Source: Mesorhizobium sp. M4B.F.Ca.ET.203.01.1.1 (GTDB lineage: Bacteria > Pseudomonadota > Alphaproteobacteria > Rhizobiales > Rhizobiaceae). From it: a DNA stretch of 64,000 nt. The stretch spans positions 663,087 through 727,086 of the forward strand of contig NZ_SRUO01000001.1 in assembly GCF_004791025.1 (NCBI RefSeq), written 5' to 3'. Position 1 is the first letter of the stretch. Each line of letters begins with the position of its first letter. Shown here piece after piece: positions 51,241-62,582 of the stretch. The translations under genes and the position numbers were made by a program. Under the pieces are notes generated by a model that worked only from the letters and a program-made list of their open reading frames with translations, had not been told where the DNA came from and made no database searches.

Positions 51241-51677
51241 GCGGAAAACTCCGTGATGGCGAGGATTGCGAAGCCTGCTCCGATCAGCAGGCAGAGCGGC
51301 GAATAGAGGCGCTGGTCGAGCCGCGCGAAAGGCTGTTCGGGCGCCAGCCGGCGCCACCATGGCGTGAAGCCGGCGGTGCCGCGCCCGAGGAAGACCAGCG
51401 CGATGAGCAGCGAAGTGGCGGCCAGGCCAGGCTTGGGAAAGGGCGAGGCAAAGACCCCCTCGAGCGCCAGTGGCCACAGCGTCGCCAGGCCAAGGCAGGC
51501 GGCGACGGCAAAGCTGGCGCCAGGCGACGGCATCTCGTCGACGCCGCGGAAGCCGACGACGGCTCGGGCGCATGACTTGGCATCGGTGCCCGGCCAGATG
51601 CCGCCGATGCCCCAATAGACATGCAGCGCGGTGATGAGGAGCAGGACGAGCGAGAGCGCGAAGGCGAGCACGATCAT
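51237..51677 (-). CDS. DUF3995 membrane protein between ureF and ureG
   Basis: A 146-residue protein with four hydrophobic segments, starting [30 protein letters not shown] and matching the DUF3995 pattern. Its ATG overlaps the ureF stop and its stop overlaps the ureG start. Translational coupling on both sides suggests a role in urease maturation or in nickel, urea or ammonia movement. No function is established. Confidence 0.85.
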   Translation of the reverse strand: MIVLAFALSLVLLLITALHVYWGIGGIWPGTDAKSCARAVVGFRGVDEMPSPGASFAVAACLGLATLWPLALEGVFASPFPKPGLAATSLLIALVFLGRGTAGFTPWWRRLAPEQPFARLDQRLYSPLCLLIGAGFAILAITEFSA

Positions 51678-52345
51678 GAGCGGAACAACCGGGAGTACTG
51701 GGTTTCGTGCCGCATTGCCATGACGTCGGAGACGAAGGCGCAGCCACCGAGATCGTCGAGCGAAGAAGTGGCGGCGCGGGCGGCCGTCGCCAGCGCGAGC
51801 GGCTCGAAGCCGGCTAACGATGCCGTAGCGTCGACCTGGCCGACGACGCCGAGCCGGATCGCCACCTGGACGAGGTTGGAGAAGAAGGCCTGCAGGAAGG
51901 CGGAGAGCGCGTCCGTCAGGCCAATGCCGTTGCCGCCGGCAACGGCGCCGACAGCGACGCAGTAAGGGCAATCGGCCGGCAGGCGCCCCAGCACAGGACT
52001 GGGCCAGGCCGAGGCTGCCTTGAGGAAGGCCGCGCCCTGCAGCATGGTCTCGGCATGACGCTCGCGCGAGCCTGCCAATGCTTCGGCGACGGCCGCGATC
52101 TCGCCGAGATCGCCGACCTCGCTGGCACGGCGCCAGCTCTCGGCAAACAGCACGGCGTCGTTCCAGCCCGAGCCCATCTCGACCAGCGCCTCCAGCCAGG
52201 CGGCAAGGCTTTGTCTGTCGGCCACAAACCCGTCCTGCACGGCGCGTTCGAGGCCATGGCTGTAGGAGAAGCCGCCGACCGGAAAGGCCGGCGACAGCCA
52301 CGCCATCAGCCGCAGCAGGGCGATGCCGGATGGCTGCTCAGTCAT
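51674..52345 (-). CDS. ureF: Urease accessory protein UreF
   Basis: UreF, 223 residues, regulates the UreG GTPase on the urease apoprotein. It contains the family start [41 protein letters not shown] near the middle and [20 protein letters not shown] at the C-terminus, which docks to UreG. It overlaps ureE by 8 bases. Confidence 0.97.
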   Translation of the reverse strand: MTEQPSGIALLRLMAWLSPAFPVGGFSYSHGLERAVQDGFVADRQSLAAWLEALVEMGSGWNDAVLFAESWRRASEVGDLGEIAAVAEALAGSRERHAETMLQGAAFLKAASAWPSPVLGRLPADCPYCVAVGAVAGGNGIGLTDALSAFLQAFFSNLVQVAIRLGVVGQVDATASLAGFEPLALATAARAATSSLDDLGGCAFVSDVMAMRHETQYSRLFRS

Positions 52346-52940
52346 GGTGGTGATGGTCATCATGCGAATGGGAATGACTGTGCGAATGGCTGTGGGAATG
52401 CTCGCCGCCATGCGCATGGGAATGCGCTTCGGCGTGGCTGTGCGCATGGCCATGGTCGTGATCGTGGCCGGCATGGCCTGAATAGGCGCCGCGCACCGGC
52501 TTGAACGGCTCGGTGACCTCGCGCACCGTGGCGCCGAGACCTTCCAGCATCGCCTTGATTACATGGTCGCGTAGGATGAGGATGCGGTCGGCCTCGATCG
52601 CCGCCGCGAGATGGCGGTTGCCGATATGCCAGGCGAGCGCGGTGAGATGCACGGCATCGCGGGCACGGATATCGTAGACGTCCTCGGGTGCTGCGACGAT
52701 CTCGAGCTGGCGGCCGTCCTCCAGCACCAGCCGGTCGCCATTGTCGAGAGCCACCGGCTCGGGCAGGTCGACCAGCACCTTGTCGCCGGTCTCGGTCTCG
52801 ATGGCGCGGCGGCGCAGATGCCGCTCGTCATGGGCAAGCACTGCCCTGGCGTAAGGGACGGTCGCTCCGGCCTTGTCCGCGGCGAGAACGGAGATCGCGC
52901 GCGGGAATTTGGTGAAATCGGTGTTGATGTTCAGTTTCAT
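52338..52940 (-). CDS. ureE: Urease accessory protein UreE with His-rich tail
   Basis: UreE, 200 residues, is the nickel-binding chaperone of urease. The N-terminal domain has [23 protein letters not shown], and the middle [21 protein letters not shown] contains the conserved dimer-interface His. Residues 154-200 hold 21 histidines, including an (SH)6 run, which can store several nickel ions. It overlaps the upstream GST gene by 4 bases. Confidence 0.97.
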   Translation of the reverse strand: MKLNINTDFTKFPRAISVLAADKAGATVPYARAVLAHDERHLRRRAIETETGDKVLVDLPEPVALDNGDRLVLEDGRQLEIVAAPEDVYDIRARDAVHLTALAWHIGNRHLAAAIEADRILILRDHVIKAMLEGLGATVREVTEPFKPVRGAYSGHAGHDHDHGHAHSHAEAHSHAHGGEHSHSHSHSHSHSHDDHHHHD

Positions 52941-53542
52941 CTCATGGCTCCGCCATTAGCTTGCGCCCGCGCGCGGGCGGGACGCGACAGCACGCGCTCG
53001 AAATAGGCATTGACGCGTTCGGACTCGATCGGAAACCGGCCGGCGCGAGCCCAGCCACCCATGTCGCCAAGCAGCACATCGACCGCGGAAAATCGGTCGC
53101 CGAGCGCGAAAGGCTTGTCGCCGAGCCGACGATCGAGCGCCTTGACCTCCGCGGCGAAATCGTGGGCGGCGGCGGGGCCGACATCGACGCGGACTTCCTT
53201 CGGCAGAATGAAGCGGTGGCGCAGCTTGTTCCACAGCGGCGCCTCGAATTCCGACTGGGCGAAATGCATCCAGGAGTCCATCTCGGCGCGGCCGGCGAGA
53301 CCCGGATTGGCGCCCATGCCTTTGTCGGCATGCTTTTCGGCAAGATAGACGCAGATCGCCGCGGAATCGGTGACCTTCAGATCGCCGTCGATCAGGATCG
53401 GCACCTTGCCGGAGGGGTTGAGCGCGTAAGCTTCGGGCGAGCGCAGCTTGACCTCGACGAATTCATAGGGCTGCCCGAGCTCCTCGAGCATCCACAGGAC
53501 GCGGCTGACCCGGGACCCGCGCGATCCGACGGCCTTGTACAT
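52937..53542 (-). CDS. Glutathione S-transferase family protein in the urease operon
   Basis: A 201-residue GST. The thioredoxin-like N-terminal domain has [22 protein letters not shown] and [28 protein letters not shown], and the all-helical C-terminal domain includes [19 protein letters not shown]. It is coupled to ureE by a 4-base overlap and lies 84 bases after ureC. No urease function is known for such a protein; a redox or thiol role during nickel insertion is a guess. Confidence 0.9.
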   Translation of the reverse strand: MYKAVGSRGSRVSRVLWMLEELGQPYEFVEVKLRSPEAYALNPSGKVPILIDGDLKVTDSAAICVYLAEKHADKGMGANPGLAGRAEMDSWMHFAQSEFEAPLWNKLRHRFILPKEVRVDVGPAAAHDFAAEVKALDRRLGDKPFALGDRFSAVDVLLGDMGGWARAGRFPIESERVNAYFERVLSRPARARAQANGGAMR

Positions 53543-53626
53543 ATAGTTGAACCCTGCTTTTTCCCGGACCCTAAACCATCGCAGCCCCTAACCCAATGGG
53601 CTCAACGAGCGCGGCTCAACGGCCGC

Positions 53627-55339
<1,713 letters not shown>

Positions 55340-55506
55340 CAGCACTTGCTCCCGAAAAGCGGCCCGATCGAAGCCGGGCTCCACATTGGCGCCATCCTAT
55401 GGTCACGCAATGACCCGCTGGGCGACACCTTGTGTTCCCATTTGGCGGTTGAGGTGGGCGAGTCACCCCGAAACGACCGTTTGCCAAATCGATGGAAGGA
55501 AAATCC

Positions 55507-55884
55507 ATGCGCAAAACGACACTTCTGGCGGCCGCCGCTGCCGCGATGCTGGCGAGCGCCGCCAGCGCCCAGCAGCAGCCTGCCCAGCAGCAGCAGCCCG
55601 CGCCGACCGCTCCCGCGGCGCCCGGCGCGCAGCCGGCCGTGCCGACGATCCAGAGCGTCAACATCGTCGACATCACCGAGCTGCCCAAGGACACCCAGAC
55701 GCAGGTCAACCAGGTGATCGCCGAGCGCGGCGAGGCCGGGCTGCAGAAACTGCGCAGCTCTATCGACGCGACGCCCAAGGTGAAGTCGGCGCTGGAAGCC
55801 AAGGGGCTCACCTCGGCGCAAGTGGTCGCTGCCAGCATGAACACCGGCGGCGCGCTGACCCTGATCACCAAGAAGGCGAGCTGA
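55507..55884 (+). CDS. Small secreted protein, Gln/Pro-rich N-terminus
   Basis: A 125-residue protein with a clear Sec signal peptide (MRKTTLLAAAAAAMLASAASA), then a linker rich in Gln, Pro and Ala to about residue 48, and a helical C-terminal part including LPKDTQTQVNQVIAERGEAGLQKLRSS. ATG at 55507 has AAGGAAAA upstream. I do not recognise a function. It lies on the plus strand, between ureC and ureB, 129 bases before another secreted protein. Confidence 0.75.
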   Translation: MRKTTLLAAAAAAMLASAASAQQQPAQQQQPAPTAPAAPGAQPAVPTIQSVNIVDITELPKDTQTQVNQVIAERGEAGLQKLRSSIDATPKVKSALEAKGLTSAQVVAASMNTGGALTLITKKAS

Positions 55885-56013
55885 CGACCGGCCGCGGCGG
55901 ACCGGCACCCGGTCCGCCCACGGCGCCGAAGAGGGAACCATCGCCGGACGGAAGCCGTTTCGTCCCTGTCGCGCTGCACCGCGTCCGGAAGCGACCCCCC
56001 TCAGGAGCGAGCC

Positions 56014-56505
56014 ATGGCGATCAACCCCTTCTCCGTTACGAGGCTGAAAAGCGCAGCCGCCGTGGCGCTGCTGCTGGCGGCCGCGCCCCTTGCCGGACTG
56101 AACGCGCAAGGGCTCGAAAACAAGGAGACGGTCGACCGCATCGTCGGCTCCGACGTCGAGCAGGAAGAGAGCAAGACCACCGCCCAGGCAGGCAAGGTCG
56201 CCAGCGCGATCGACCGGACGCGCGAGAACATCGGCGCGGTGCGCAAGACCTCCAAGCTCGACAAGGTCGACATCGTGTTCCTCACCGACGCCGCACGCAG
56301 CGAAGGCGGACCGCCGCCGGCGATCGAGAGCAAGATCGAGCAGCACCGGGACGACATCGCGGAGCTGCGCAAGGAGATCGAAGCCAACGCGCTGCTGTTC
56401 AACGCCATCGATTCGCGGCGCGTGCAGGCAGAGGACGTCGTCGCCGTCGCGTTCGACGATCCGGGGAAAGTCGTTATCTATGCGGCAGCCAAGCCGCCAG
56501 GCTGA
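56014..56505 (+). CDS. Secreted hypothetical protein
   Basis: A 163-residue protein with an N-terminal signal (RLKSAAAVALLLAAAPLAGLNA) and an acidic, mostly helical mature part rich in charged residues, with EQHRDDIAELRKEIEANALLF suggesting a short coiled coil. No family is recognised. It follows the 125-residue secreted protein on the same strand, and the two together split the urease operon. The ATG is preceded by CAGGAG. Confidence 0.75.
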   Translation: MAINPFSVTRLKSAAAVALLLAAAPLAGLNAQGLENKETVDRIVGSDVEQEESKTTAQAGKVASAIDRTRENIGAVRKTSKLDKVDIVFLTDAARSEGGPPPAIESKIEQHRDDIAELRKEIEANALLFNAIDSRRVQAEDVVAVAFDDPGKVVIYAAAKPPG

Positions 56506-56549
56506 GCCGGACGCGCGGAATGGACCGACAGCTCCAGGCGCCAACGGCC

Positions 56550-56855
56550 TCACAGCTTGCCCATCACCTTCTGCTGAAAACCGTAGACTTCGCGTTTTCC
56601 CCCGAGCGGCACCAGCGTGACGTCGCGCTCCTGCCCCGGCTCGAAGCGGATCGCCGTGCCGGCGGCGATATCGAGGCGCATGCCCCTGGCGGCCTCGCGG
56701 TCGAATTTCAGCCCTTCATTGGTCTCGAAGAAATGATAGTGGCTGCCGACCTGGATCGGCCGGTCGCCGCTGTTGGCGACTTTCAGCGTCAGCGTCGGCA
56801 GGCCCTTGTTGAGCTCGATATCGCCTTTGGCGGTGATGACTTCGCCGGGGATCAT
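56550..56855 (-). CDS. ureB: Urease beta subunit
   Basis: UreB, 101 residues, begins [18 protein letters not shown] and contains the signature [24 protein letters not shown] and ending FQQKVMGKL. It is a structural subunit of the urease trimer. Upstream on the same strand, 8 bases away, is the HupE/UreJ gene. Longer starts in this frame run into that gene and are not needed. Confidence 0.97.
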   Translation of the reverse strand: MIPGEVITAKGDIELNKGLPTLTLKVANSGDRPIQVGSHYHFFETNEGLKFDREAARGMRLDIAAGTAIRFEPGQERDVTLVPLGGKREVYGFQQKVMGKL

Positions 56856-56863
56856 CGCCAGCC

Positions 56864-57457
56864 TCACAGCACGCCGCAGACGAGGCCGACGCCGACGGCC
56901 GCGCAAGCGGCACCGGCGGCGCGGGCAAGGCCGCGGAAGCGCATGCCAAGCCCAAGCGCGGCGGCAATGCCGGTGGCGTGGAGCAGCGCGGTAGCGCCGG
57001 CAAAGCCCGCCATGTATTCCAGCCCGCCGGCGTTTTCGGGCACTTCCGTGCCATGGGCGTGACCATGGAACAGCGCGAACAGGCCGATGATTGCGACACC
57101 GGCCGAGACAGGCAGGTCAACCGCAAGTGCCACCAGCAGGCCAAGCGCCACGACAGAGGCAAGAATGCCCGGCTCGACGAAGGGTACCGGCACATGCAGC
57201 ATGCCGAGCGCGCCGCCCGCCAGCATGACGCCGACGAAGGCCAGCGGCCATGCCCATATCGCCTTGCCACCCTTGAGCGCCGCCCAGAGCCCGACCGCGA
57301 CCATCGCGGTCATGTGGTCGAGGCCGGACAGCGGATGCATGAAGCCGGCGGTGAAGGACGAGGTCGTGCCGACGCCGACATGGGCATAGGCGGGCATCGC
57401 CGCTGCCAGCAGCATGACGGCGGTCAGCGTGGTGCGTTTGGTCGAAGCTGAGATCAT
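56864..57457 (-). CDS. ureJ: HupE/UreJ-type nickel permease
   Basis: A 197-residue membrane protein of the HupE/UreJ family. A signal-like N-terminus ends in [11 protein letters not shown]. It is followed by [23 protein letters not shown], the histidine motif of nickel/cobalt transport, and [17 protein letters not shown] in a later helix. It probably supplies nickel for urease. It lies between ureB and the DUF1272 gene. ATG at 57457 follows GAGAAGG. Confidence 0.92.
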   Translation of the reverse strand: MISASTKRTTLTAVMLLAAAMPAYAHVGVGTTSSFTAGFMHPLSGLDHMTAMVAVGLWAALKGGKAIWAWPLAFVGVMLAGGALGMLHVPVPFVEPGILASVVALGLLVALAVDLPVSAGVAIIGLFALFHGHAHGTEVPENAGGLEYMAGFAGATALLHATGIAAALGLGMRFRGLARAAGAACAAVGVGLVCGVL

Positions 57458-57492
57458 CGATTTGCCTTCTCTTATGCCTTCTCTGGGGACGG

Positions 57493-57747
57493 TCAGGCGG
57501 CCACGCGGGGGCCGCAACCCTCGGCCTTGAGCACGCGTTTGGTGGAAGCCGGGTATTTCTTCAGCATGGCCGCCGGCCGGATCGGCCGCGCCGTAAAATT
57601 GCCGCCGCAGTTCGGGCAGACGCCGCCGAGCACGTTTCCAGCGCAATCGGCGCAGAAGGTGCATTCGAAGGTGCAGATCAATGCATCCGTCGCCTCCGGC
57701 GGCAGGTCCTTGTCGCAGCATTCGCAGTTGGGGCGCAGCTCCAGCAT
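57493..57747 (-). CDS. DUF1272 zinc-ribbon protein
   Basis: An 84-residue protein with seven to eight cysteines in CECCDKDLPP, CTFECTFCADC and CPNCGGNF, the DUF1272 pattern of a small metal-binding ribbon. It is placed between ureA and ureJ, 10 bases before ureA's end. A metal-handling role in urease assembly is suggested only by position. Confidence 0.9.
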   Translation of the reverse strand: MLELRPNCECCDKDLPPEATDALICTFECTFCADCAGNVLGGVCPNCGGNFTARPIRPAAMLKKYPASTKRVLKAEGCGPRVAA

Positions 57748-57757
57748 CTTTTCCTCC

Positions 57758-58060
57758 TCAGCGTATCGGCTCGTGCACGGTCACCAGCTTGGTGCCGTCG
57801 GGAAACGTCGCCTCCACCTGCACGTCGTGGATCATCTCGGCGATGCCATCCATCACCTGCGCGCGGGTGACGACATGGGCGCCGGCCTCCATCAGCTCAG
57901 CGACCGGGCGGCCGTCGCGGGCGCCTTCAACGACGAAGTCGGTGATTAAAGCGATCGCCTCCGGGTGGTTGAGCTTGACGCCGCGCTCCAGCCGCTTGCG
58001 CGCCACGATCGCCGCCATGGCGATGAGCAGCTTGTCCTTTTCCCTCGGCGTCAGGTTCAT
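57758..58060 (-). CDS. ureA: Urease gamma subunit
   Basis: UreA, 100 residues, begins [35 protein letters not shown] and contains [20 protein letters not shown] and the ending VTVHEPIR, all standard. It is the smallest structural subunit. ureD lies 28 bases upstream. In-frame upstream starts fall in ureD and are rejected. Confidence 0.97.
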   Translation of the reverse strand: MNLTPREKDKLLIAMAAIVARKRLERGVKLNHPEAIALITDFVVEGARDGRPVAELMEAGAHVVTRAQVMDGIAEMIHDVQVEATFPDGTKLVTVHEPIR

Positions 58061-58088
58061 GCGTCTTCCCGGATTGGCGTAATCAGCT

Positions 58089-58931
58089 TCAGAGTGACCA
58101 TAATTTGGGCAGGCCGGCCCGTCCGTTGAGCAATTCGACAAGCGGAACCAGCCGCTTGCGGAGCCGGTAGCCGTCCTCGGCGAACAGCCTCGCAAGAAGC
58201 TTGCCAGATTGGTTGACGGTCCAGACGCTGGCGCCGCCCGCATCGCCGATGATGGCGCGCGCCGGATCGAGAAAAGCCTCCGCCCGCGGCGAGACCATCA
58301 GCAGTGTCGCGACCGCGGCGGCGCCGCCGGCGACGGCCGGGCGGCCGAGCGCAGCCGCTATGTCCGGCCCTATGCGGAAATCCTCGGCGTGGACGAGAGC
58401 GCCCTCCTGGCGGACACGCCAGCGGTCATGGAAGCTGCCTTCCGTCGTCCTTTCGCCCATGGCCAGGCGGCCGAACACGGTGGCCTCCAGCAACAGCGCC
58501 TCGGCGCCGGCGGCAAGCTCGACGTCGAGGCTGCGGGCGAAAGCCGCGCGGTCGAAGACGATGGTTTCCTGCGGCAGCCAGGCGAGGCTGCCGCCTGCGC
58601 CGACATTCAGCTCGACCCGCATTTCGGCACGGTCGGAGGCAGCTCGATAGACCTTCTCGCAGGCCTGGGTGGTGATCGAGGCAGAGGCACCGGCGCCGAC
58701 GTCGACCTGCCAGGCAAGGCGGTCGCCGCCGGTCAGGCCGCCGGCGGTGTTGATCAGCACGGCTTCCAGCGGGTCGACCGAGACGGCCGGCATGCGGATC
58801 TTGGCCGAGCCGTCCTGGTAAAGACGCTCGAGCCGCGTGCGGCCGTCCTTCCTGCCGCAGAAAAGCCTGGCTCGCCCGGCAACACGCTGTGCAGTCGGCG
58901 CTGAAGTCGAGAGAGTTGCCATCATGTCCAT
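58089..58931 (-). CDS. ureD: Urease accessory protein UreD
   Basis: UreD (UreH), about 277-280 residues, binds the urease apoprotein and recruits UreF/UreG. It has [53 protein letters not shown], and [13 protein letters not shown] near residue 90. The exact start is uncertain among ATGs at 58931, 58925 and 58922; none has a strong ribosome site. It is the first gene of the urease operon. Confidence 0.93.
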   Translation of the reverse strand: MDMMATLSTSAPTAQRVAGRARLFCGRKDGRTRLERLYQDGSAKIRMPAVSVDPLEAVLINTAGGLTGGDRLAWQVDVGAGASASITTQACEKVYRAASDRAEMRVELNVGAGGSLAWLPQETIVFDRAAFARSLDVELAAGAEALLLEATVFGRLAMGERTTEGSFHDRWRVRQEGALVHAEDFRIGPDIAAALGRPAVAGGAAAVATLLMVSPRAEAFLDPARAIIGDAGGASVWTVNQSGKLLARLFAEDGYRLRKRLVPLVELLNGRAGLPKLWSL

Positions 58932-58977
58932 GCCGCCAACGTTAAGCACTCCGGCGGCTTTGTCGATATATAGCTTG

Positions 58978-59006
58978 TTGCTTGACAGCGTTTCGGTTTC
59001 TATAGA
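58978..59006 (+). promoter_or_regulatory. Candidate promoter for the NodF/NodE-like pair
   Basis: TTGCTT (58978-58983), 17 bases, then TATAGA (59001-59006), about 130 bases before the acyl carrier protein start, in the gap shared with divergent ureD. No nod box pattern is seen in this gap. Confidence 0.5.
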
Positions 59007-59134
59007 GGGAGCCACCTTGGAACGGTCATGCGACGTCTGACGGAGCATGAAGCGACGACGACGATGCGAATCCGGGGATAAAAGGGGCGCTGATCGATTG
59101 GCGTCGGGAAACGACAAAGTGGGGAAGAGACCGA

Positions 59135-59389
59135 ATGGCTGATCAGCTGGCGACGGACATCATCGCGAAGATCAAGGCTCATGCCGAGCCCGGCGGCGAA
59201 GAGATCACCACCAGCACCGAATTGACCGCGCTGGGCATCCATTCACTGGAACTGACCGAGATCATCTTCGATCTCGAGGAAGAGTATGGCATCGAGATCG
59301 AGATGAACACGGTCGATGCCTGGAGCAATCTGAAGAATGTCGGCGACATGGTCGAGGCGGTTCGCGCGCTGATCGCGAAAAAAGCCTGA
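59135..59389 (+). CDS. Acyl carrier protein, NodF-like
   Basis: An 84-residue acyl carrier protein that resembles rhizobial NodF, with [36 protein letters not shown] and [20 protein letters not shown]. NodF carries the acyl chain for Nod-factor fatty acids. The phosphopantetheine serine is Ser37, but the usual Asp of the DSL motif is His36 here. The stop is 4 bases before a NodE-like synthase. ATG at 59135 has GGGGAAGAG upstream. It could be a chromosomal relative serving another lipid; no other nod genes are in the window. Confidence 0.88.
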   Translation: MADQLATDIIAKIKAHAEPGGEEITTSTELTALGIHSLELTEIIFDLEEEYGIEIEMNTVDAWSNLKNVGDMVEAVRALIAKKA

Positions 59390-59393
59390 CCGC

Positions 59394-60602
59394 ATGCTGA
59401 AACGCGTCGTCATTACCGGCATCGGCGGACTCTGCGGGCTTGGCACCGATGCCACCGCCATCTGGAGCGAAATGCGCGCCGGCCGCTCGGCGATCGGGCC
59501 GATCGACAATCCGCTGCTGCACGATTTGAAGGTCAAGATCGGCTGCGAGATCAAGGAGTTGCCCGAGCACGGCATCGACCGCAAGCAGCTGGTGTCGATG
59601 GATCGCTTCAGCCTGCTGGCGGTGATCGCGGCACGCGAAGCCATGCAGCAGTCCGGACTGGCGACGCATGCGGACAATACCTACCGGATGGGCACGATCG
59701 TCGGCGTCGGCGTCTGCGGCTTCGAGGCGATCGAGGAAAACTACCGCGCCATTTTGATCGACAAGAAAAACCGCGCCGGCATCTTCACCGTACCGAAGGT
59801 GATGCCAGGCGCCGCCTCGGGCCAGGTCAGCATGAATCTCGGGCTGCGCGGGCCGGTCTTCGGCGTCACCTCGGCCTGCTCGTCGGCCAACCACGCGATC
59901 GCCACGGCTGTCGACCAGATCCGGCTCGGCCGCGCCGACGTCATGGTCGCCGGCGGCACCGACGCGCCGCTGGTCTGGGGCGTGCTGAAGGGCTGGGAGG
60001 CGCTGCGCGTGCTGTCGCCCGAAACCTGCCGGCCGTTCTCGGCCGACCGCCAAGGCCTGGTGCTCGGCGAAGGCGCCGGCATGGCGGTGCTGGAAAGCTA
60101 CGACCACGCCATGGCGCGCGGCGCCACAATCCTCGCCGAGATCGCCGGCGCCGGCCTCTCCGCCGACGCCTCCGACATCGTCGCGCCGACCGTCGAGGGG
60201 CCGGAGGCGGCAATGCGCTTCTGCCTCGCCGACGCCGGCCTCAATCCCGAGGACATCGACTATCTCAACGCGCACGGCACCGGCACCAAGGCCAACGACC
60301 AGATCGAGACGGCGGCAATCAAGCGCGTCTTCGGCGAGCACGCGCGCGCGCTTTCCATATCCTCGACCAAGTCGATGCATGCGCACTGCCTCGGCGCCTC
60401 GGGCGGGCTGGAGATGATCGCCTGCGTGATGGCGATCCGCGACGGCATCGTGCCGCCGACGGCGAACTTCCGCGAGGCCGACCCGGATTGCGATCTCGAC
60501 GTGACGCCGAATGTCGCGCGCGAACGCAAGGTGCGCGCCGCGATCAGCAACGGTTTCGCCTTTGGCGGCACCAATGCGGTGCTGGCCTTCAAGGCGGTCT
60601 GA
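59394..60602 (+). CDS. Beta-ketoacyl synthase, NodE-like
   Basis: A 402-residue ketosynthase II closely patterned on Nod[15 protein letters not shown] at the N-terminus, [18 protein letters not shown] and [15 protein letters not shown]. The catalytic set is complete: Cys162 (TSACSSANH), His294 (NAHGTGT), Lys326 and His331 ([10 protein letters not shown]). It elongates an acyl chain, presumably on the upstream carrier. NodE selects polyunsaturated chains for Nod factors; what this copy makes is unknown. ATG at 59394 is 4 bases after the carrier gene. Confidence 0.9.
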   Translation: MLKRVVITGIGGLCGLGTDATAIWSEMRAGRSAIGPIDNPLLHDLKVKIGCEIKELPEHGIDRKQLVSMDRFSLLAVIAAREAMQQSGLATHADNTYRMGTIVGVGVCGFEAIEENYRAILIDKKNRAGIFTVPKVMPGAASGQVSMNLGLRGPVFGVTSACSSANHAIATAVDQIRLGRADVMVAGGTDAPLVWGVLKGWEALRVLSPETCRPFSADRQGLVLGEGAGMAVLESYDHAMARGATILAEIAGAGLSADASDIVAPTVEGPEAAMRFCLADAGLNPEDIDYLNAHGTGTKANDQIETAAIKRVFGEHARALSISSTKSMHAHCLGASGGLEMIACVMAIRDGIVPPTANFREADPDCDLDVTPNVARERKVRAAISNGFAFGGTNAVLAFKAV

Positions 60603-60744
60603 CGGCCTCTATTTCCGCCAGGGTCATTTCCATCGACGGTCCGGAACCCTCGCTTGCATATTGATCGCGGCGGGCCGCGCGCCTAACTCATGGCGACCCG
60701 CCACGACCGCCGTCCGGCGCCCAGTCCCCGCCCAGGAGCCTTCG

Positions 60745-61449
60745 ATGACCGACCTGTCCGCCTTTCCGATCGCCATGCGCTGGCCGGCCGCCCATCCCGA
60801 TCGCATCCAGCTCTATTCCTTCCCGACGCCGAACGGGGTGAAGGTGTCGATCACGCTGGAGGAGCTTGGCCTTGCCTACGAGCCGCATGCGGTCAACATC
60901 GGCAAGAACGAAAGCTGGACGCCGGAATTCCTGTCGCTCAACCCCAACGGCAAGATCCCGGCGATCATCGATCCGAACGGCCCCGGCGGCAAGCCGATCG
61001 GCCTGTTCGAATCCGGCGCCATCCTGCTTTATCTCACTGACAAGACCGGCAAGCTGATCCCCGCCGATCCGATCCGTCGCTACGAGACGATCCAGTGGGT
61101 GTTCTTCCAGATGGCCGCGATCGGCCCGATCTTCGGCCAGGTCGGCTTCTTCAACAAATTCGCCGGGCGCGAGATCGCCGACAAGCGGCCGCTGGAGCGC
61201 TATCGCGACGAGTCGCGGCGGCTGATCGGCGTGCTCGAAACCAGGCTCAAGGGCCGCAGCTGGATCATGGATGACGACTACACCATCGCCGACATCTCGA
61301 TGCTCGGCTGGGTGCGCAATTTGATCGGCTTCTACGAGGCGCGCGAACTCGTCGGCTTCGACGACTTTCCGCTCGTGGCGGCATGGCTGGAGCGCGGACT
61401 GGCGCGGCCGGCGGTGCAGAGAGGCCTCACCATCCCCGCCAGGGGCTGA
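60745..61449 (+). CDS. Glutathione S-transferase, YfcG/YghU-like
   Basis: A 234-residue GST with LYSFPTPNGVKVSITLEELGL, whose Thr/Asn replace the usual Ser/Tyr as in the disulfide-bond reductases YfcG and YghU. NPNGKIPAIIDPNGPGGKPIGLFESGAIL holds the glutathione site, and DDDYTIADISMLGWVRN is in the helical domain. The ATG has AGGAG upstream. It follows the NodE-like gene by 142 bases and may be separately transcribed. Confidence 0.92.
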   Translation: MTDLSAFPIAMRWPAAHPDRIQLYSFPTPNGVKVSITLEELGLAYEPHAVNIGKNESWTPEFLSLNPNGKIPAIIDPNGPGGKPIGLFESGAILLYLTDKTGKLIPADPIRRYETIQWVFFQMAAIGPIFGQVGFFNKFAGREIADKRPLERYRDESRRLIGVLETRLKGRSWIMDDDYTIADISMLGWVRNLIGFYEARELVGFDDFPLVAAWLERGLARPAVQRGLTIPARG

Positions 61450-61459
61450 AAGGCCGACC

Positions 61460-61780
61460 CTACTTCGCCTTGGCTTTCGCGCCACCTCTGCCAATCACCG
61501 AAGCCGCGAGCCGCGCTGTGGCGGCCACCGCGCCCGTTGCAATGCTTGCCACGGTGCGGATCGGGCCCGACTTGGCTGCCGCCGGCTTGTGCGACTTCGG
61601 CGCCTTCACGGCGGCCTTGTGCACCGCGCCCGGCACCACCTTCTTGGGCGCCGCCTTGCCGAAGGCTGGCTTGGCGTCCTTCGAGCGCTCGGCTATTGCC
61701 GGGCCGGCGCCGTTTTTCGCTTGGGTGGCCTTGCGCGGAGCTGCCTTGCCCTTGACGGGTTTTCTTGTGCTGGTAGCCAT
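61460..61780 (-). CDS. Histone-H1-like basic protein, Lys/Ala/Pro-rich
   Basis: A 106-residue protein with strong bias to Lys, Ala, Pro and Gly (for example KPVKGKAAPRKATQAKNG and AAKSGPIRTVASIATGAVAATARL). A short, more hydrophobic segment precedes a GGAKAKAK end. Such tails bind DNA in bacterial H1-like proteins. The low-complexity composition makes family assignment weak. It converges with the GST gene at a 10-base gap. Confidence 0.7.
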   Translation of the reverse strand: MATSTRKPVKGKAAPRKATQAKNGAGPAIAERSKDAKPAFGKAAPKKVVPGAVHKAAVKAPKSHKPAAAKSGPIRTVASIATGAVAATARLAASVIGRGGAKAKAK

Positions 61781-61879
61781 CGGACGAGTCCTTCAAACGA
61801 CACAATCAGGATGTCGGCATAACGACCGGAAAGTCTTAAGGTTCCGCTCGGAAATTGCTGCAAATTGAACGAGTTCGCC

Positions 61880-62500
61880 TTAGCCCGGTTCGCCGATGAC
61901 GAGATCGGCGACCCGCCGCCGCGCCAGCACGCGATCGATGTTGGGCATGTCGTTGGAGGCGATCCAGGCGCGGGCGTCCTCGTCGGAGCGGCCATGGCCG
62001 CGCCAGCGCTCCATCAGGCGGCGCTCGAGCTCGCCCCGCGGCACGTCGACGAAGATGGTGAAATCGAACAGAGGCGCCAGCCGCGACCACGGCTCCTCGT
62101 CGAGCAGCAGATAGTTGCCCTCGACCAGGATGAACTTGGTGTCGGCGCCGATGATCTCGGCCGCGGCGCGCGACAGTTCCATGCCGCGGTCGAACACCGG
62201 AATGGCAATGTCGGGCTCGCCCGAGCGGATGCGCTTCAGCAGCGTCTCGAAGCCGGCGAAGTCGAAGGTCTCCGGCGCGCCCTTGCGCGCGCGCAGACCA
62301 CGGCGGTTGAGCACGATGTCGTCAAAGTGGAAGCCGTCCATCGGCACCACTTCGGAAGCGCCTTCCGGCAGCAGTTCATGCAGCCTGCCGGACAGCGTCG
62401 ACTTGCCGGCGCCGGGCGGGCCGGCGATGGCGACGACGAAGCGCTTGGCCTTGCCGGCGCGCTTGAAGATGGCGGCTGTGATATGGGCGATCTCGGACAT
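61880..62500 (-). CDS. P-loop nucleoside/sugar kinase family protein (FrcK/uridine-kinase-like)
   Basis: A 206-residue P-loop kinase of the phosphoribulokinase/uridine kinase group. Walker A is VVAIAGPPGAGKST near residue 24, followed by VPMDGFHFDD near 56, LVEGNYLLLDEEPW near 130 and the lid ERRLMERWRGHGRS. The substrate may be a sugar, nucleoside or pantothenate-like molecule; rhizobial FrcK proteins in fructose clusters look similar. ATG at 62500 (MSEIAHITAAIFKRAGKAKR) is preferred over 62560. Confidence 0.85.
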   Translation of the reverse strand: MSEIAHITAAIFKRAGKAKRFVVAIAGPPGAGKSTLSGRLHELLPEGASEVVPMDGFHFDDIVLNRRGLRARKGAPETFDFAGFETLLKRIRSGEPDIAIPVFDRGMELSRAAAEIIGADTKFILVEGNYLLLDEEPWSRLAPLFDFTIFVDVPRGELERRLMERWRGHGRSDEDARAWIASNDMPNIDRVLARRRVADLVIGEPG

Positions 62501-62582
62501 CGGCGCCTTTCCGGTAGCGATTTTCGGCCGCATCTTGGCGGCAGTCGGCGGAAATTTCAAACCCGCGCGGGATGCCCGGCGT

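Noticed and set aside
58932..59134. A nod box upstream of the NodF-like gene
   Set aside because: No match to the long nod box pattern was seen; only a sigma70-like TTGCTT-17-TATAGA is found.
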